DNA from: Spongospora subterranea
Lineage: Eukaryota; Endomyxa; Phytomyxea; Plasmodiophorida; Plasmodiophoridae
Length of the DNA: 20,819 nucleotides
NCBI GenBank assembly: GCA_900404475.1
Contig: OUQQ01000330.1
Span: 1-20,819 of the forward strand
Reading direction: 5' to 3'
The translations under genes and the position numbers were made by a program. The first letter of the stretch is position 1. Each line of letters opens with the position of its first letter. Below the pieces are notes generated by a model. That model did not search any database, was not told where the DNA came from, and saw only the letters and a list, made by a program, of their open reading frames with translations. Shown piece after piece: positions 1 through 8,036 of the stretch.

Positions 1-249
1 TTTTGGGAGACGGTGGACGAGATGCATGACGCGGTCTCCCAGCTTGGGATCCAGCTCGGCGAGTCGCATTGCTTGATATAAATCGGCGAAACCGAGGACG
101 GTTTCCCTGCGGGTTCGGGCGCGTTGTAGGGGGATGGCGGCTAGGAGCCTGCCCTGTTCGGCACTCGAACTTTGATGTGGAAGAAGCGGGGCGGCGACAC
201 CGTCCCTCTCCGGCATGTTGTGCTCTGACGGGTTCATATCTCGCTGAAA

Positions 250-847
250 ACCGCAACGTCCCCGCGGTCCAGCTCTTCTGCAATCTGCGAGTGGCATCGT
301 CGCACTCCAGCGGCCCATTCTCGGTCATGTTCTGCCAAGCAGCGAATCCATTCGTCGCACAGCCGCCCTCCGTTGACGCCGCCTCACCGACTTATAGCGA
401 GGTCCTCGCCCGCCTTCATTGTGCTCGGGAGGTTGTTTTCCCTTCGATCAAGGATGCACATTCTTTTCATACGCTGCTGCGTCCATCGCCCAGTATCCCA
501 AGCGCCATCGTATCCTGACCGGCGATCCTTCCCTATTAGCTCCTATGTCATGCTGCAAGATCACAAACAGTCGTCCAAGACCGATCCTTTCTATATAGGA
601 CCTTTTAAAGTCATCCGCCGCACCAAGGGTGGTTCGTATTAGGGTCTAATGGCGGCGCGCGATCCTGCACTCGGCCCTGACACGTATTCGGTCGACAAAA
701 TCTTATCTCACAGGGGATCGCCAGCGGCAAATGCCTTGTCAGATTCGGGGATACGACTCGTTCCACGAGTCGTGGGAGTCCCAGGACAACTTCATCGATA
801 CCGCCTGTGTTATCGAATACTGGCGCACGACCAAATCCGGGGGAAAG
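250..847 (+). pseudogene. Ty3/gypsy chromovirus integrase C-terminal part with chromodomain, broken
   Basis: Pol tail of a chromodomain-bearing Ty3/gypsy retrotransposon. The + strand first shows the post-catalytic integrase pattern NLRVASSHSSGPFSVMF (about 265-340), then the GPF/GPY module with FYIGPFKVIRRTKGGSY near 588-639. An in-frame TAG at 640-642 interrupts it. A chromodomain follows at about 690-835: VDKILSHRGS, then after a missing base GYDSFHESWE and FIDTACVIEYW. Chromodomains at this position define chromoviruses and are thought to guide integration to marked chromatin. At least one stop and two frame changes make this non-functional. Protease, reverse transcriptase and the integrase core are absent upstream, so the left edge is uncertain. 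What precedes about 250 was not recognised. The family call is firm; exact ends are not. Confidence 0.75.
838..847 (+). other. Candidate polypurine tract ending the chromovirus
   Basis: A purine-rich run, GGGGGAAAG, lies directly after the chromodomain and is followed at 848 by TG. This is the arrangement expected for the polypurine tract and the first bases of a 3' LTR. No complete LTR could be delimited because the palindrome begins almost at once, so the assignment is inference from position and composition. Confidence 0.4.
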
Positions 848-852
848 TGATA

Positions 853-1128
853 TCGTGCGACACTAGTGTCCTCTCCTCTCCCGTACCATTTGATCTCTCG
901 CACCCTTTGATCTCTTTCTTCATTCGCTTTCTTGGTATCTAATACACGGGTCCACTTCCGCTGAAAAAAGATGTGGTGTACAAAAAAATGTGTCGTGGAA
1001 AGGTGGAGAATCAGCGGAAGTGAATCCGTGTATTAGATACCCAAGAAAGCGAATGAACTAAGGGCTCAAAGGGTACGAGAGATCAAATGGTACGGGAGAG
1101 GAGAGGACACTAGAGTCGGGCACGATAG
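853..1128. repeat. Large imperfect palindrome (inverted repeat about 112-118 bp, 46-bp loop)
   Basis: The left arm, about 853-964, contains CTAGTGTCCTCTCCTCTCCC and CATTCGCTTTCTTG and ends CCGCTGA. The right arm, about 1011-1128, is its reverse complement with a few substitutions and small indels, starting TCAGCGG. The loop is 965-1010. The left arm adjoins a + strand chromovirus tail and the right arm a minus-strand gypsy integrase tail, so the structure is a tail-to-tail join. It may be two LTR pieces in opposite orientation or a foldback/MITE-type element. No target-site duplication could be assigned. Confidence 0.8.
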
Positions 1129-1322
1129 CGAGCATCGAGCTTAGAGTTTGGCCTTTGTTTGGGTAGGTCAGTACAACGCAATAGGACAAGGTCACCTACA
1201 GCCAAAGGGGTAAGTGATGAACGTCGACGATCCGCGTATTTTTTTTTAATCCGATATTGCCCGACGTCGCTGTTTCCGTAAATAAAACCGGATTCGTTTG
1301 ATGTAAGCTGCCCGTTCGTCAA
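1110..1322 (-). pseudogene. Second Ty3/gypsy integrase C-terminal fragment, opposite strand
   Basis: A 70-codon minus-strand frame carries the segment preceding and entering the gypsy GPF/GPY module: KKKYADRRRSS, then VGDLVLLRCTDL, then RPNSKLDARYR, where GPF would be expected next. The frame instead stops inside the palindrome. The wording differs from the + strand copy at 250-847, so the two appear to come from different gypsy families rather than a recent duplication. No upstream integrase core could be joined on the minus strand between 1323 and 1580. It is a fragment, not an active gene. Confidence 0.65.
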
Positions 1323-1806
1323 CCGTTAATACACCAGGACCCTAAATGGTTGTCAGGGCACCGATTTCAACGAGCTTAATGCGTTCTTATGTCATTCATG
1401 GGGATGCATTTGCTTTGACCCGGCCGCCAACCGTAGAGTTTTCGATTTCGTTTGGTGGAAAACGCATCGCACTAAGGAATGGCTTCAGGATGTGCATGCT
1501 GCTGGTTCGCACAGAGTTTTCACTTCATCGGATAAACGAGAAGGTTCAGGTTTCCAGTGGGATTGACGTCTGAATATAGCTAGTGTATTGTCTGGCCTGC
1601 GGTTCCAAGTGTTTGCCGAGTCATAGCTGGTTCTTGTGGGCGGCCACCGAATTCATACTCGCGCTCCGACATCGCAGTTGTTCGCGACACCTACGTCGGG
1701 GCGCGAGTATGCGGTTGCCGCTAACAAGAACCCATGTTGGAATAGATATTCCGCGAGGCGGCCAGTTAGACGCGCCAATTCAACGTCGAAACACATCGCC
1801 GAGTGG
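1323..1806. other. No recognised gene; one hairpin
   Basis: No convincing protein similarity was seen. A + strand frame is free of stops from about 1330 to 1563 but has no ATG and no recognised motif. A 16-bp inverted repeat with one mismatch (ATACTCGCGCTCCGAC at 1653-1668 against 1695-1710) can form a hairpin. Nothing else structured was found before the 31-bp repeats. Confidence 0.4.
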
Positions 1807-1930
1807 AAGGTGGAGGATTCGTTCGAGGCACATATCGAAGGTGGAGGATTCGTTCGAGGCACATATCGAAGGTGGAGGATTCGTTCGAGGCACATATCGA
1901 AGGTGGAGGGTTCGTTCGAGGCGCAGTTCA
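1807..1930. repeat. 31-bp tandem repeat, about 4 copies
   Basis: Units start at 1807, 1838, 1869 and 1900. Each begins AAGGTGGAGGATTCGTTCGA and continues GGCACATATCG. The first three are identical; the fourth has GGG for GGA and GGCGCAG for GGCACAT, then diverges. The period is not a multiple of three, so every frame reads through and open frames appear on both strands; these are artefacts of the repeat, not genes. There are no spacers, so it is not a CRISPR array. It is a minisatellite. Confidence 0.95.
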
Positions 1931-2430
1931 ATGTGCCCGGATTACGATCCATATCGTTTTTCCCGCATGTGAGGCAACGCATTTAGCAATATGAGATGGA
2001 CCGAACGATATCCGAGGACAACATGGAGGCAATGGGCGCGGTGGTCGCAACGTCACGCTCCAAACAATCCGAAATGGTGGTAATGCGTATATGATTGGTG
2101 TTATTCTATTCAAATATGATGTCAACAGCACATAAACTATTGTTGCCTGGCATGTTTCAAGTGTTGCAGCCAGTGGACAATCCACGTTCGGACAGAGCAT
2201 AAAAACCTCCAGCGACAGATGGACGTAGCAGACGATAAGCAATTTTACAAATTACTGCTGATGCGCGATGTTCCCAACCCGCACTGCATAGAATCCCCCG
2301 CCGCCGCTAGCGCCAACCTTAATAGGGTGATGACCTCACTATTGGGAGGTTCCATGGGGTTGAGCCTGTATACAACAGGTGACTGTCGCAGGTGATTGGA
2401 ATGCACAACACGTCATGAAATGAAAAATGT
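1931..2430. other. No recognised gene
   Basis: Frames on both strands are short. One + strand frame from about 1998 encodes a Gly/Asn-rich stretch (HGGNGRGGRNVTLQTIRNGG) and meets a TAA after about 40 codons. I do not recognise it. The segment may be transposon-derived like its neighbours, but nothing shows this directly. Confidence 0.3.
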
Positions 2431-2673
2431 TTATAAAATGCGCATTTCCGCGATCGACGCCTCGTTGACCTCACAACCGACATGAGCCACCCATGCGCGG
2501 AGGTGTGCAAGACACTTGTTGATTGTCTTTGATATACTTTCGGCTCCTTTCCGATAACCTTCGCAGTTGTATTCATGGTCAATGATTTGTTTCTTTTGAC
2601 CAAGCGTCAGCCTAACCCGCTTTCCCGCAACCATTGCATCACTGGCCATTTTCAGTGCTTCCCCAATTATCAT
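2431..2673 (-). pseudogene. Possible CENP-B/Tigger-like transposase N-terminus (HTH remnant)
   Basis: An 80-codon minus-strand frame starts at 2673. Its segment VRLTLGQKKQIIDHEYNCEG resembles the first helix-turn-helix of CENP-B-type DNA-binding domains found in pogo/Tigger transposases, where a T-L-x-x-K-x-x-I-I pattern recurs. The match is short and no DDE catalytic domain follows: the frame stops at 2431 and the next 100 bases give no continuation. A TATA element lies about 43-52 bp upstream of the ATG on the same strand. It could equally be a small unknown gene. I offer the transposase link as a lead only. Confidence 0.35.
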
Positions 2674-2715
2674 ACGTACTGTATTGTAGATTAGTGTACA
2701 GTGTACAATGAGTTT

Positions 2716-2725
2716 CTATTTATAG
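2716..2725 (-). promoter_or_regulatory. TATA-box-like element upstream of the minus-strand HTH frame
   Basis: Read on the minus strand the sequence is CTATAAATAG, a near-perfect eukaryotic TATA box. It lies about 43-52 bp upstream of the ATG at 2673, so transcription from it could start just before that ATG. Function is inferred from position only. Confidence 0.4.
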
Positions 2726-2774
2726 CTTTTGTTACGGACATTGATACACACTGACTTCCTGCTTTGGTCAGCTC

Positions 2775-2811
2775 CACCCACAGACCAACACCCACAGACC
2801 AACACCCACGG
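2775..2811. repeat. 14-bp tandem repeat, about 2.5 copies
   Basis: The unit CACCCACAGACCAA occurs at 2775-2788 and 2789-2802, with a partial third copy after that. It is a short microsatellite-like expansion of no evident function. Confidence 0.85.
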
Positions 2812-3666
2812 ACTAAAACGCCCAATAATTATTCCCCAAAATAAGTGCGTCGCTATTGTTGTACACAGTAGGAGTAGTATTCAGGGGGTCTCCCTCCCCC
2901 ACCGCACATGATGACAAATGACGACGAGTGCTTGATATAATGTTCGTATTCCTCTTGTCGAGTCAACAATATTTCGTTGTTGGACTCGATTCATAACAAA
3001 ATACCTCGTACCAACTTCTGTCCCGGCAAAACCTATCGAGAAGGTGTTGGCCTTTCCCACACGATCAAGTGTGACATGTACTGATCATGTGTGTTGGACT
3101 TGATTATATTCCGTCTTTTGTTGGTCACTAATGGATATCCCAGGTAGAGAGAGAAATGGTATTTTGACTAGCGTTCAACGCCTGGCTGTTTTCACCTTTC
3201 TTGTGGCAAGAAACAAGGATCCTGACGGTTTTCACAAATTGAGGACAGACACATTCCATGCCGCCCCTGCCGCTGCTGCAGTTTCAAAGTGACCGCGGCA
3301 AGTACATCTATCATGAACCGTACATTGAACCGCTTCAAGATATTTAATAAACTGTACGGTCCGATTTGTGCTATGCTCACTTCAAACAACGGCTTATTTT
3401 AGGTTCAGTTGACATCGTTAAGACTGATTTCGTGACAGTTTGTCCGAATCAACATTGTTCCCGTATAACTTTCTCATCTCCCTGTTATCTTCCGTCGTGC
3501 TCTTTCTCCCCTTCCCTTTATTCATCTCTCTGTTGTCGATCCCCCTCAACTTTCGGTTATCGCGTTCTTCCTGTTATCTCTCGCCTCGTTCTTTCTCTCT
3601 CTGTTATCACTCTCCATCGCGCCGTCCAGCAATACCAAATCTTGATCGCCCGCTCATTCGCTCATT
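2812..3666. other. Non-coding stretch ahead of the gag pseudogene; hairpin and pyrimidine-rich tract
   Basis: No protein similarity was accepted here. A stem of 12-13 bp (TCGAGTCAACAA at 2958-2969 against 2977-2989) with a single bulged base forms a short hairpin. From about 3464 to 3640 the + strand is strongly pyrimidine-rich with recurring CTGTTATC words. It could be the leader or LTR of the gypsy element whose gag starts at 3667, but no LTR termini or primer-binding site could be fixed. Confidence 0.4.
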
Positions 3667-4125
3667 ATGACCAACGGGGAAGCTCCTTCAACTCGCCAAT
3701 CTGCGAAAGCACAATTGAAAGAGACATTGGCCGAGTTTGCCCGATTTCGGCTAGACACCGAGTCTCGAATCACCAGTCTGCTCAATTAAAATGTGACCCT
3801 GATGTAGCAGCAAGTTCCTAACAGCCCTCCAACTCTAACGACATCAACGTCCCTTACAGCACAGCGGGTCCCGAAGCTCAAAATGCCAGAGTCTTATGGA
3901 GGCAACCGATCTGATTTCCAGCATTGGTTGAAGCAAGTCAAACAATTTTTGGCTGCACAACCTTTTCGGTTGATTCCCAACGGATTGCCCTGATCTGTTC
4001 GTTGTTGACTGGGCAAGCTCGCGCTTGGGTCACTCCTTATTTCGGTTCTTCGTGTTCAACATGGAACGATCTCGCGGTTTTCCTAACGGCGTTCACCGTC
4101 GCTTTTGATGATCCGGATCGTTCAG
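3667..4125 (+). pseudogene. Ty3/gypsy gag (capsid) pseudogene
   Basis: The first ATG is at 3667. The frame gives an N-terminal segment rich in charged residues, hits TAA at about 3790 and TAG at about 3805, and continues as VPKLKMPESYGGNRSDFQHW, the typical entry to the retrotransposon gag domain. A frameshift near 3980 moves to a second frame with RIALICSLLTGQARAWV and FLTAFTVAFDDPDR, which match the LLTG.A..W and F.DPDR landmarks of chromovirus capsids. Two stops and one frameshift make it dead. It ends abruptly against a mariner-like transposase; nucleocapsid and pol are missing. Confidence 0.75.
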
Positions 4126-5130
4126 AAAATTTACAATCGCGGCCGTCAATCTTTGGCAGAAGGAAACTTGATTCCCGACCTGAAAGTCGACACGCGGGCA
4201 GACCAGGGCGAAAAGGAAGAGTGGATTGGATGTGGAGGCCATCTCCGCTACCCCGTTGATATTACGTCAGAATATTCGCTCAATGGTACACCACTTGAAA
4301 AATTCGAAAACCACACTGCATCGCCGTATTAAGGAGCCAGCGATCATAAAGCCACATACTAGCGCTATCAAACCATTTTTAACGAAACAACCCATGTCAA
4401 TGTTGTGCAGTACTGCATTTCCCACCTGAACTTCAATTCATTGCCCAATGAGTACTCGTTTGACGCCATTCTTAACACGATTATAAGACATGGTTCTACT
4501 TGACAAAAGCGAGCAACCGCTATTAGTTGGCAGCAGGAGAGGAACCTCCACATCGCACCGCCAAACGCAAGAGCTTTATTACAAAGGTGATGTTCTTGGC
4601 GGCGGCGATGAAGACGACTCGTTTACACAGCGAATATTTGACGGGAACATTGGTATCTGGGCTTTTGCCAAAGCTGAAGTGCGAAGAAGAATAGGCAAAA
4701 CAAGCCAGCAGGAACAATGGAGACCCAAAGCAATTACTTCCATTGGAAAGGCAGAGATTTACGAATGTGATGCTATCATAATGCTAAAACCGCATCCTCG
4801 GGGAGATGCCCCAATCATATCAGCTGCATTGAGGACCCTGACAGGACAAAGGATGTGAAATTCAAATATGCCAACAGCCGGACGTTTAACCTGCGGGAGC
4901 TCTGAGTCAGTTTGTCGTTCGTTTCCCGGTTCAAAATCGTCTGTAAAGTATTTGAATGTGCTGGATCTCGGATTCTTCCTCGCTAGTCAGAGCTTACAAC
5001 ATCAACCGCCTCAGCGCAGGATAGANAAGCTTTCATGGAACTGCATTGAACAATGTCTTCAACCCTGCGAGGTTGCATGGTTGAAGTAATGACGTGCAAT
5101 GGGGGGAAGGCGTCGCTGATGATAAATAAT
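4105..5130 (+). pseudogene. Tc1/mariner-superfamily transposase pseudogene (protist type)
   Basis: Cut-and-paste DDE/D transposase, recognisable from end to end but broken by several frameshifts. In order: an N-terminal HTH-like piece IVQKIYNRGRQSLAEGN (about 4113-4163); the second HTH with KTTLHRRIKE and IKPHTSAIKPFLT (about 4305-4385); CISHLNFNSLPNEYSFDA (about 4408-4463); then WFYLTKASNRYY and EEPPHRTAKRKSFITKVMFL (about 4490-4595). After another frame change come FDGNIGIWAFAK (about 4637), then LNVLDLGFFLASQSLQHQ (about 4952-5006) and MVEVMTCNGG at about 5078-5107. The FDG.IGIWPF-like block and NVLDLGFF are typical of mariner-like elements of oomycetes and other protists. One N lies at 5026. 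No terminal inverted repeats were found. Confidence 0.75.
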
Positions 5131-5933
5131 CAGGTCCTATTCGTTGGATTGCCCAATCGAAGTCGTTAACCAAGCGAACAAATTGATTATTGACTCCGTG
5201 ACGAACCCATAAATAAATTTTCGACAGGTTTTATGGGACAAAGATTAAGTCCGTTTGGATAGGTTTTTTCTGTTGTCGAAATGGAGTATTGTTTTCTAAG
5301 CAATCCATTGCAATGATGGTGGGAATGACGTGAACCGACCTATCGAGTGCTCCGCGGGTAATAGCATTGCGGATCCAGTCGATATTCCAGCAGGGCCAGT
5401 GATGTGAGAGCATGTTCAGTTGGTACACTGTACACAGTGTCCCGTCAGGTCGCCCCTCAACCCTGGCGGGTGACCACCACCCGGCGGGCAGCAATATGTC
5501 GCCAGTCACGTCAGCGCGTCAAGTCGGTATCTCCGTCGAGGCCCTGGGGTCACATGATAAGTCGGGTACTCTCACAGACTCGGTAGTCTCCACCAAGTCA
5601 TCACCACCTCCCCCTCCCGAGCGGGTAGCGCCACCGTCCCTCAATCATCTCCTGGACCCTTATTGCTCAAGTTTAGTCGCTGGTCCCATCCCCCTAAGTT
5701 CATTACGTCGCTTAATTACCCAGATACTGATGCCGGCACAACCCCGTTGCCATTCGCGTTCAACGATTGCTTGATATTGGTAAAACATCATTGGCCCAAA
5801 AACACATATGCCGTCGTTTCTTGAGCCGACGAAAACGGTTTTCCATTTTTTCATTTTCTACCGCGCGTGCCTTTTTACATCGTAATTTAAAGATGACTTT
5901 AGTTGTGCTGCTATTGTCGTTTCCTCGTTGCCG
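5131..5933. other. Intergenic region upstream of the PP2A gene
   Basis: No gene was accepted. A + strand frame at about 5412-5774 encodes a low-complexity Ser/Pro-rich sequence (TKSSPPPPPERVAPP) without a recognisable domain. The last 60 bp before the PP2A ATG are T-rich and probably serve as leader or promoter, but no clear TATA box was found. Confidence 0.4.
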
Positions 5934-7793
5934 ATGAGCTCAAATACCCATGAGCTATCGGCACAGTGGAGCTTCAGTCAGACTATTGGGGACGATAACG
6001 GCGATCAGGACAAAGAGCAGGACTATATATCGGCTGTGGCCTTTTCGCCCAACGGCGCTTACGTAGCGGTCGGGAACAGGTCGGGCAAGATCTGGATCCA
6101 CCAGGAACGGCAGGATAAGCAGGTGTGTATTGGTTGGCGACAGCACCCGCTTGGACAGTCCGAATAAGGGGCCTTATAGATTGGTGTCAAGCGCCACTAT
6201 GAACACTACACGTATTTCCAGAGCCATAAACACGATATCGACTATTTAAAGAGCCAGTACATAGCGGAGAAGATCAATATGATTAGATGGTGCCCCAATG
6301 TGCATAAGTCGCAGATGCTTCTCTCAACCAATGGTATATCTTATATTGTGGCGCAACTATAGCGTCAGTTTCCAATGCTATTCATCACAGATAAGACAAT
6401 TAAGCTATGGAAAATGTTTACCCATTTTATGCACAATTCGACCAACTTGCACTCCGGTTTTATCTCGGATATTTCGCAAGTTCGCATCCCTCAGCTAACT
6501 GATGTTGATTCTGTTCCTGCATGCTCATTGAAATGTTCATTTGCCAACGCTCACATTTACCACATCAACTCGTATGTTTTTGATTTCCCTCGTTTGGGTC
6601 ACATGCTCATATTTCAAAATTGTTCTTTCAGGATTTCCCTGTGCACCGATCATGAGACATTCATCAGCAGTGACGACCTTCGCATCAATATGTGGAATCT
6701 CACTGTGCCAAATATCAGCTTCAATATGGTCGATTTGAGGCCTGACAATATGGATGACCTGACTGAGGTGATCACCTCAGCGCAGTACGTCCAGCATATA
6801 TCCTCCTTGATCTAGCGTGTTTTCATCGCCTATCTCCGTTTATTAGTTTCCACCCGATTCATTGCCATCAGCTGCTCTTCAGTTCCAGTCGTGGCCTGAT
6901 TAGGATAATGGTACAATTGAATCGCACACTCGTCAACATGTTTTAATGTCGGGTTGGGGCAGGACATGAGAGAGAAGGCGCTATTATCGGCCCCTGGCAT
7001 ATTACTTGAATCAGACACTGACCCGTCAACCAGATCGTTCTTTTCTGAGATCATCTCATCTATATCAGATGCGACCTATAGCCCTGATGGCAGGTAGGTT
7101 CATTTTGTTGAGGTCGCTAATTATGGTGTTCACTCGATTTGTCAGGTTTGTAGCTTCTCGAGATTACCTATCGGTTCGAATATGGGATATTCATTATCCT
7201 AAGCGGCCCCTTCATGTTCTGCCAGTTCATGACGCTATCAAGTCTTGCTTATCCGAAGTCTACGAGGTGCGTCGAACGTCGTATGAGATCTGGTCATCCA
7301 CCCTCGATTCACGTTCTTTCCAGAACGATTCAATATTCGATAAGTTTGAAATTTGCGCTTCGTCGACGTGTTCCCGAAGGGTAGTGACTGGGTCTTACAA
7401 TAATGAGGCCATCATATATAATTGGGACGACCATTCTGTTGAGAAGATCGCTCCAGTCCCAACAGGTTTTATGTGTTCAAATACTTACCTCATATGGATT
7501 GAATCGGAATTAACACCTGTTTTTTCTTTCAGTGGATCAGAATCAAGCGTTCTCTTCATTTGAAGTCCAGTCTTATGACTCGACAATGATGAGGCGGCCG
7601 GTACCCTGCCTTCTTGATATGTCGTCCGCGTTGTTTTTCTCATTTCGCTCCTTTTTGTTTTCAGGATCTAGTCCCACAACCTTCCGCGGCCATAGATTTC
7701 GATCGTAAATGTCTGCATGTTTCATGGCATCCTACTGACGATGTAATTGCCGTTGCATCAAAGACCGATCTGAATATATTCCAAAGGCGTTAG
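5934..7793 (+). CDS. PPP2R2: Serine/threonine protein phosphatase 2A, B55 (PR55) regulatory subunit
   Basis: WD40 beta-propeller subunit that directs the PP2A catalytic core to its substrates, many of them in mitotic exit. My model has ten exons: 5934-6122, 6180-6333, 6391-6571, 6632-6784, 6847-6910, 6963-7093, 7146-7266, 7324-7465, 7533-7600, 7665-7793. They join to 1332 nt, giving 443 residues with no internal stop; the family is usually about 450. Family landmarks appear in order: WSFSQ near the N-terminus, YFQSH and DYLKS (exon 2), DKTIKLWK across the intron 2 junction, FANAHIYHINS, ETFISSDDLRINMWNL (about 182-197), DLTEVITSA, SFFSEIISSISD (about 272-283), SRDYLSVRIWD, NDSIFDKFE, TGSYNN and the C-terminal WHPTDDVIAVAS. 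All nine introns are 52-67 bp with GT..AG ends. ATG 5934 is chosen because it is the first ATG in frame and gives the family's normal N-terminus. It appears intact. Confidence 0.95.
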
Positions 7794-7833
7794 GATTATA
7801 TCAATATCTCCATATTATTATATATCATTTATT

Positions 7834-7839
7834 AATAAA
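7834..7839 (+). terminator. Polyadenylation signal of the PP2A gene
   Basis: AATAAA lies 41 bp after the stop at 7793, within an A/T-rich stretch. It is the canonical eukaryotic cleavage/polyadenylation hexamer in the expected position. Confidence 0.55.
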
Positions 7840-8036
7840 ACTTTGATTTAAATCATATGTTGATGTCCGCTTCATCGCCACGACATTCTGTTGAAGTCAT
7901 TGGTTGTCACCAGCCAGCCATCTTCCCTCTCTGATGGTGTGCGTCCCGGTCGATCACGTATTTCCATGGAATATCTTCTTAGTCGGCATCATATCCCCAT
8001 TCGTCACCATCGACGCACAGTGAAAACCTCATTATC

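Noticed and set aside
1807..1930. CRISPR-like array
   Set aside because: Units are directly adjacent with no spacers, and the context is eukaryotic transposon debris.
1583..2242. Overlapping open frames on both strands across the 31-bp repeat
   Set aside because: They arise because a 31-bp repeat without stops is read in all frames; no motif or codon signal supports a gene.
3192..3420. Possible copia integrase fragment (QSDRGKYIY-like reading on +)
   Set aside because: Only a handful of residues match, with stops close by; not enough to call.
5412..5774. 120-codon + strand frame upstream of the PP2A gene
   Set aside because: Low-complexity Ser/Pro content, no domain, and position in a likely promoter region; could be chance.
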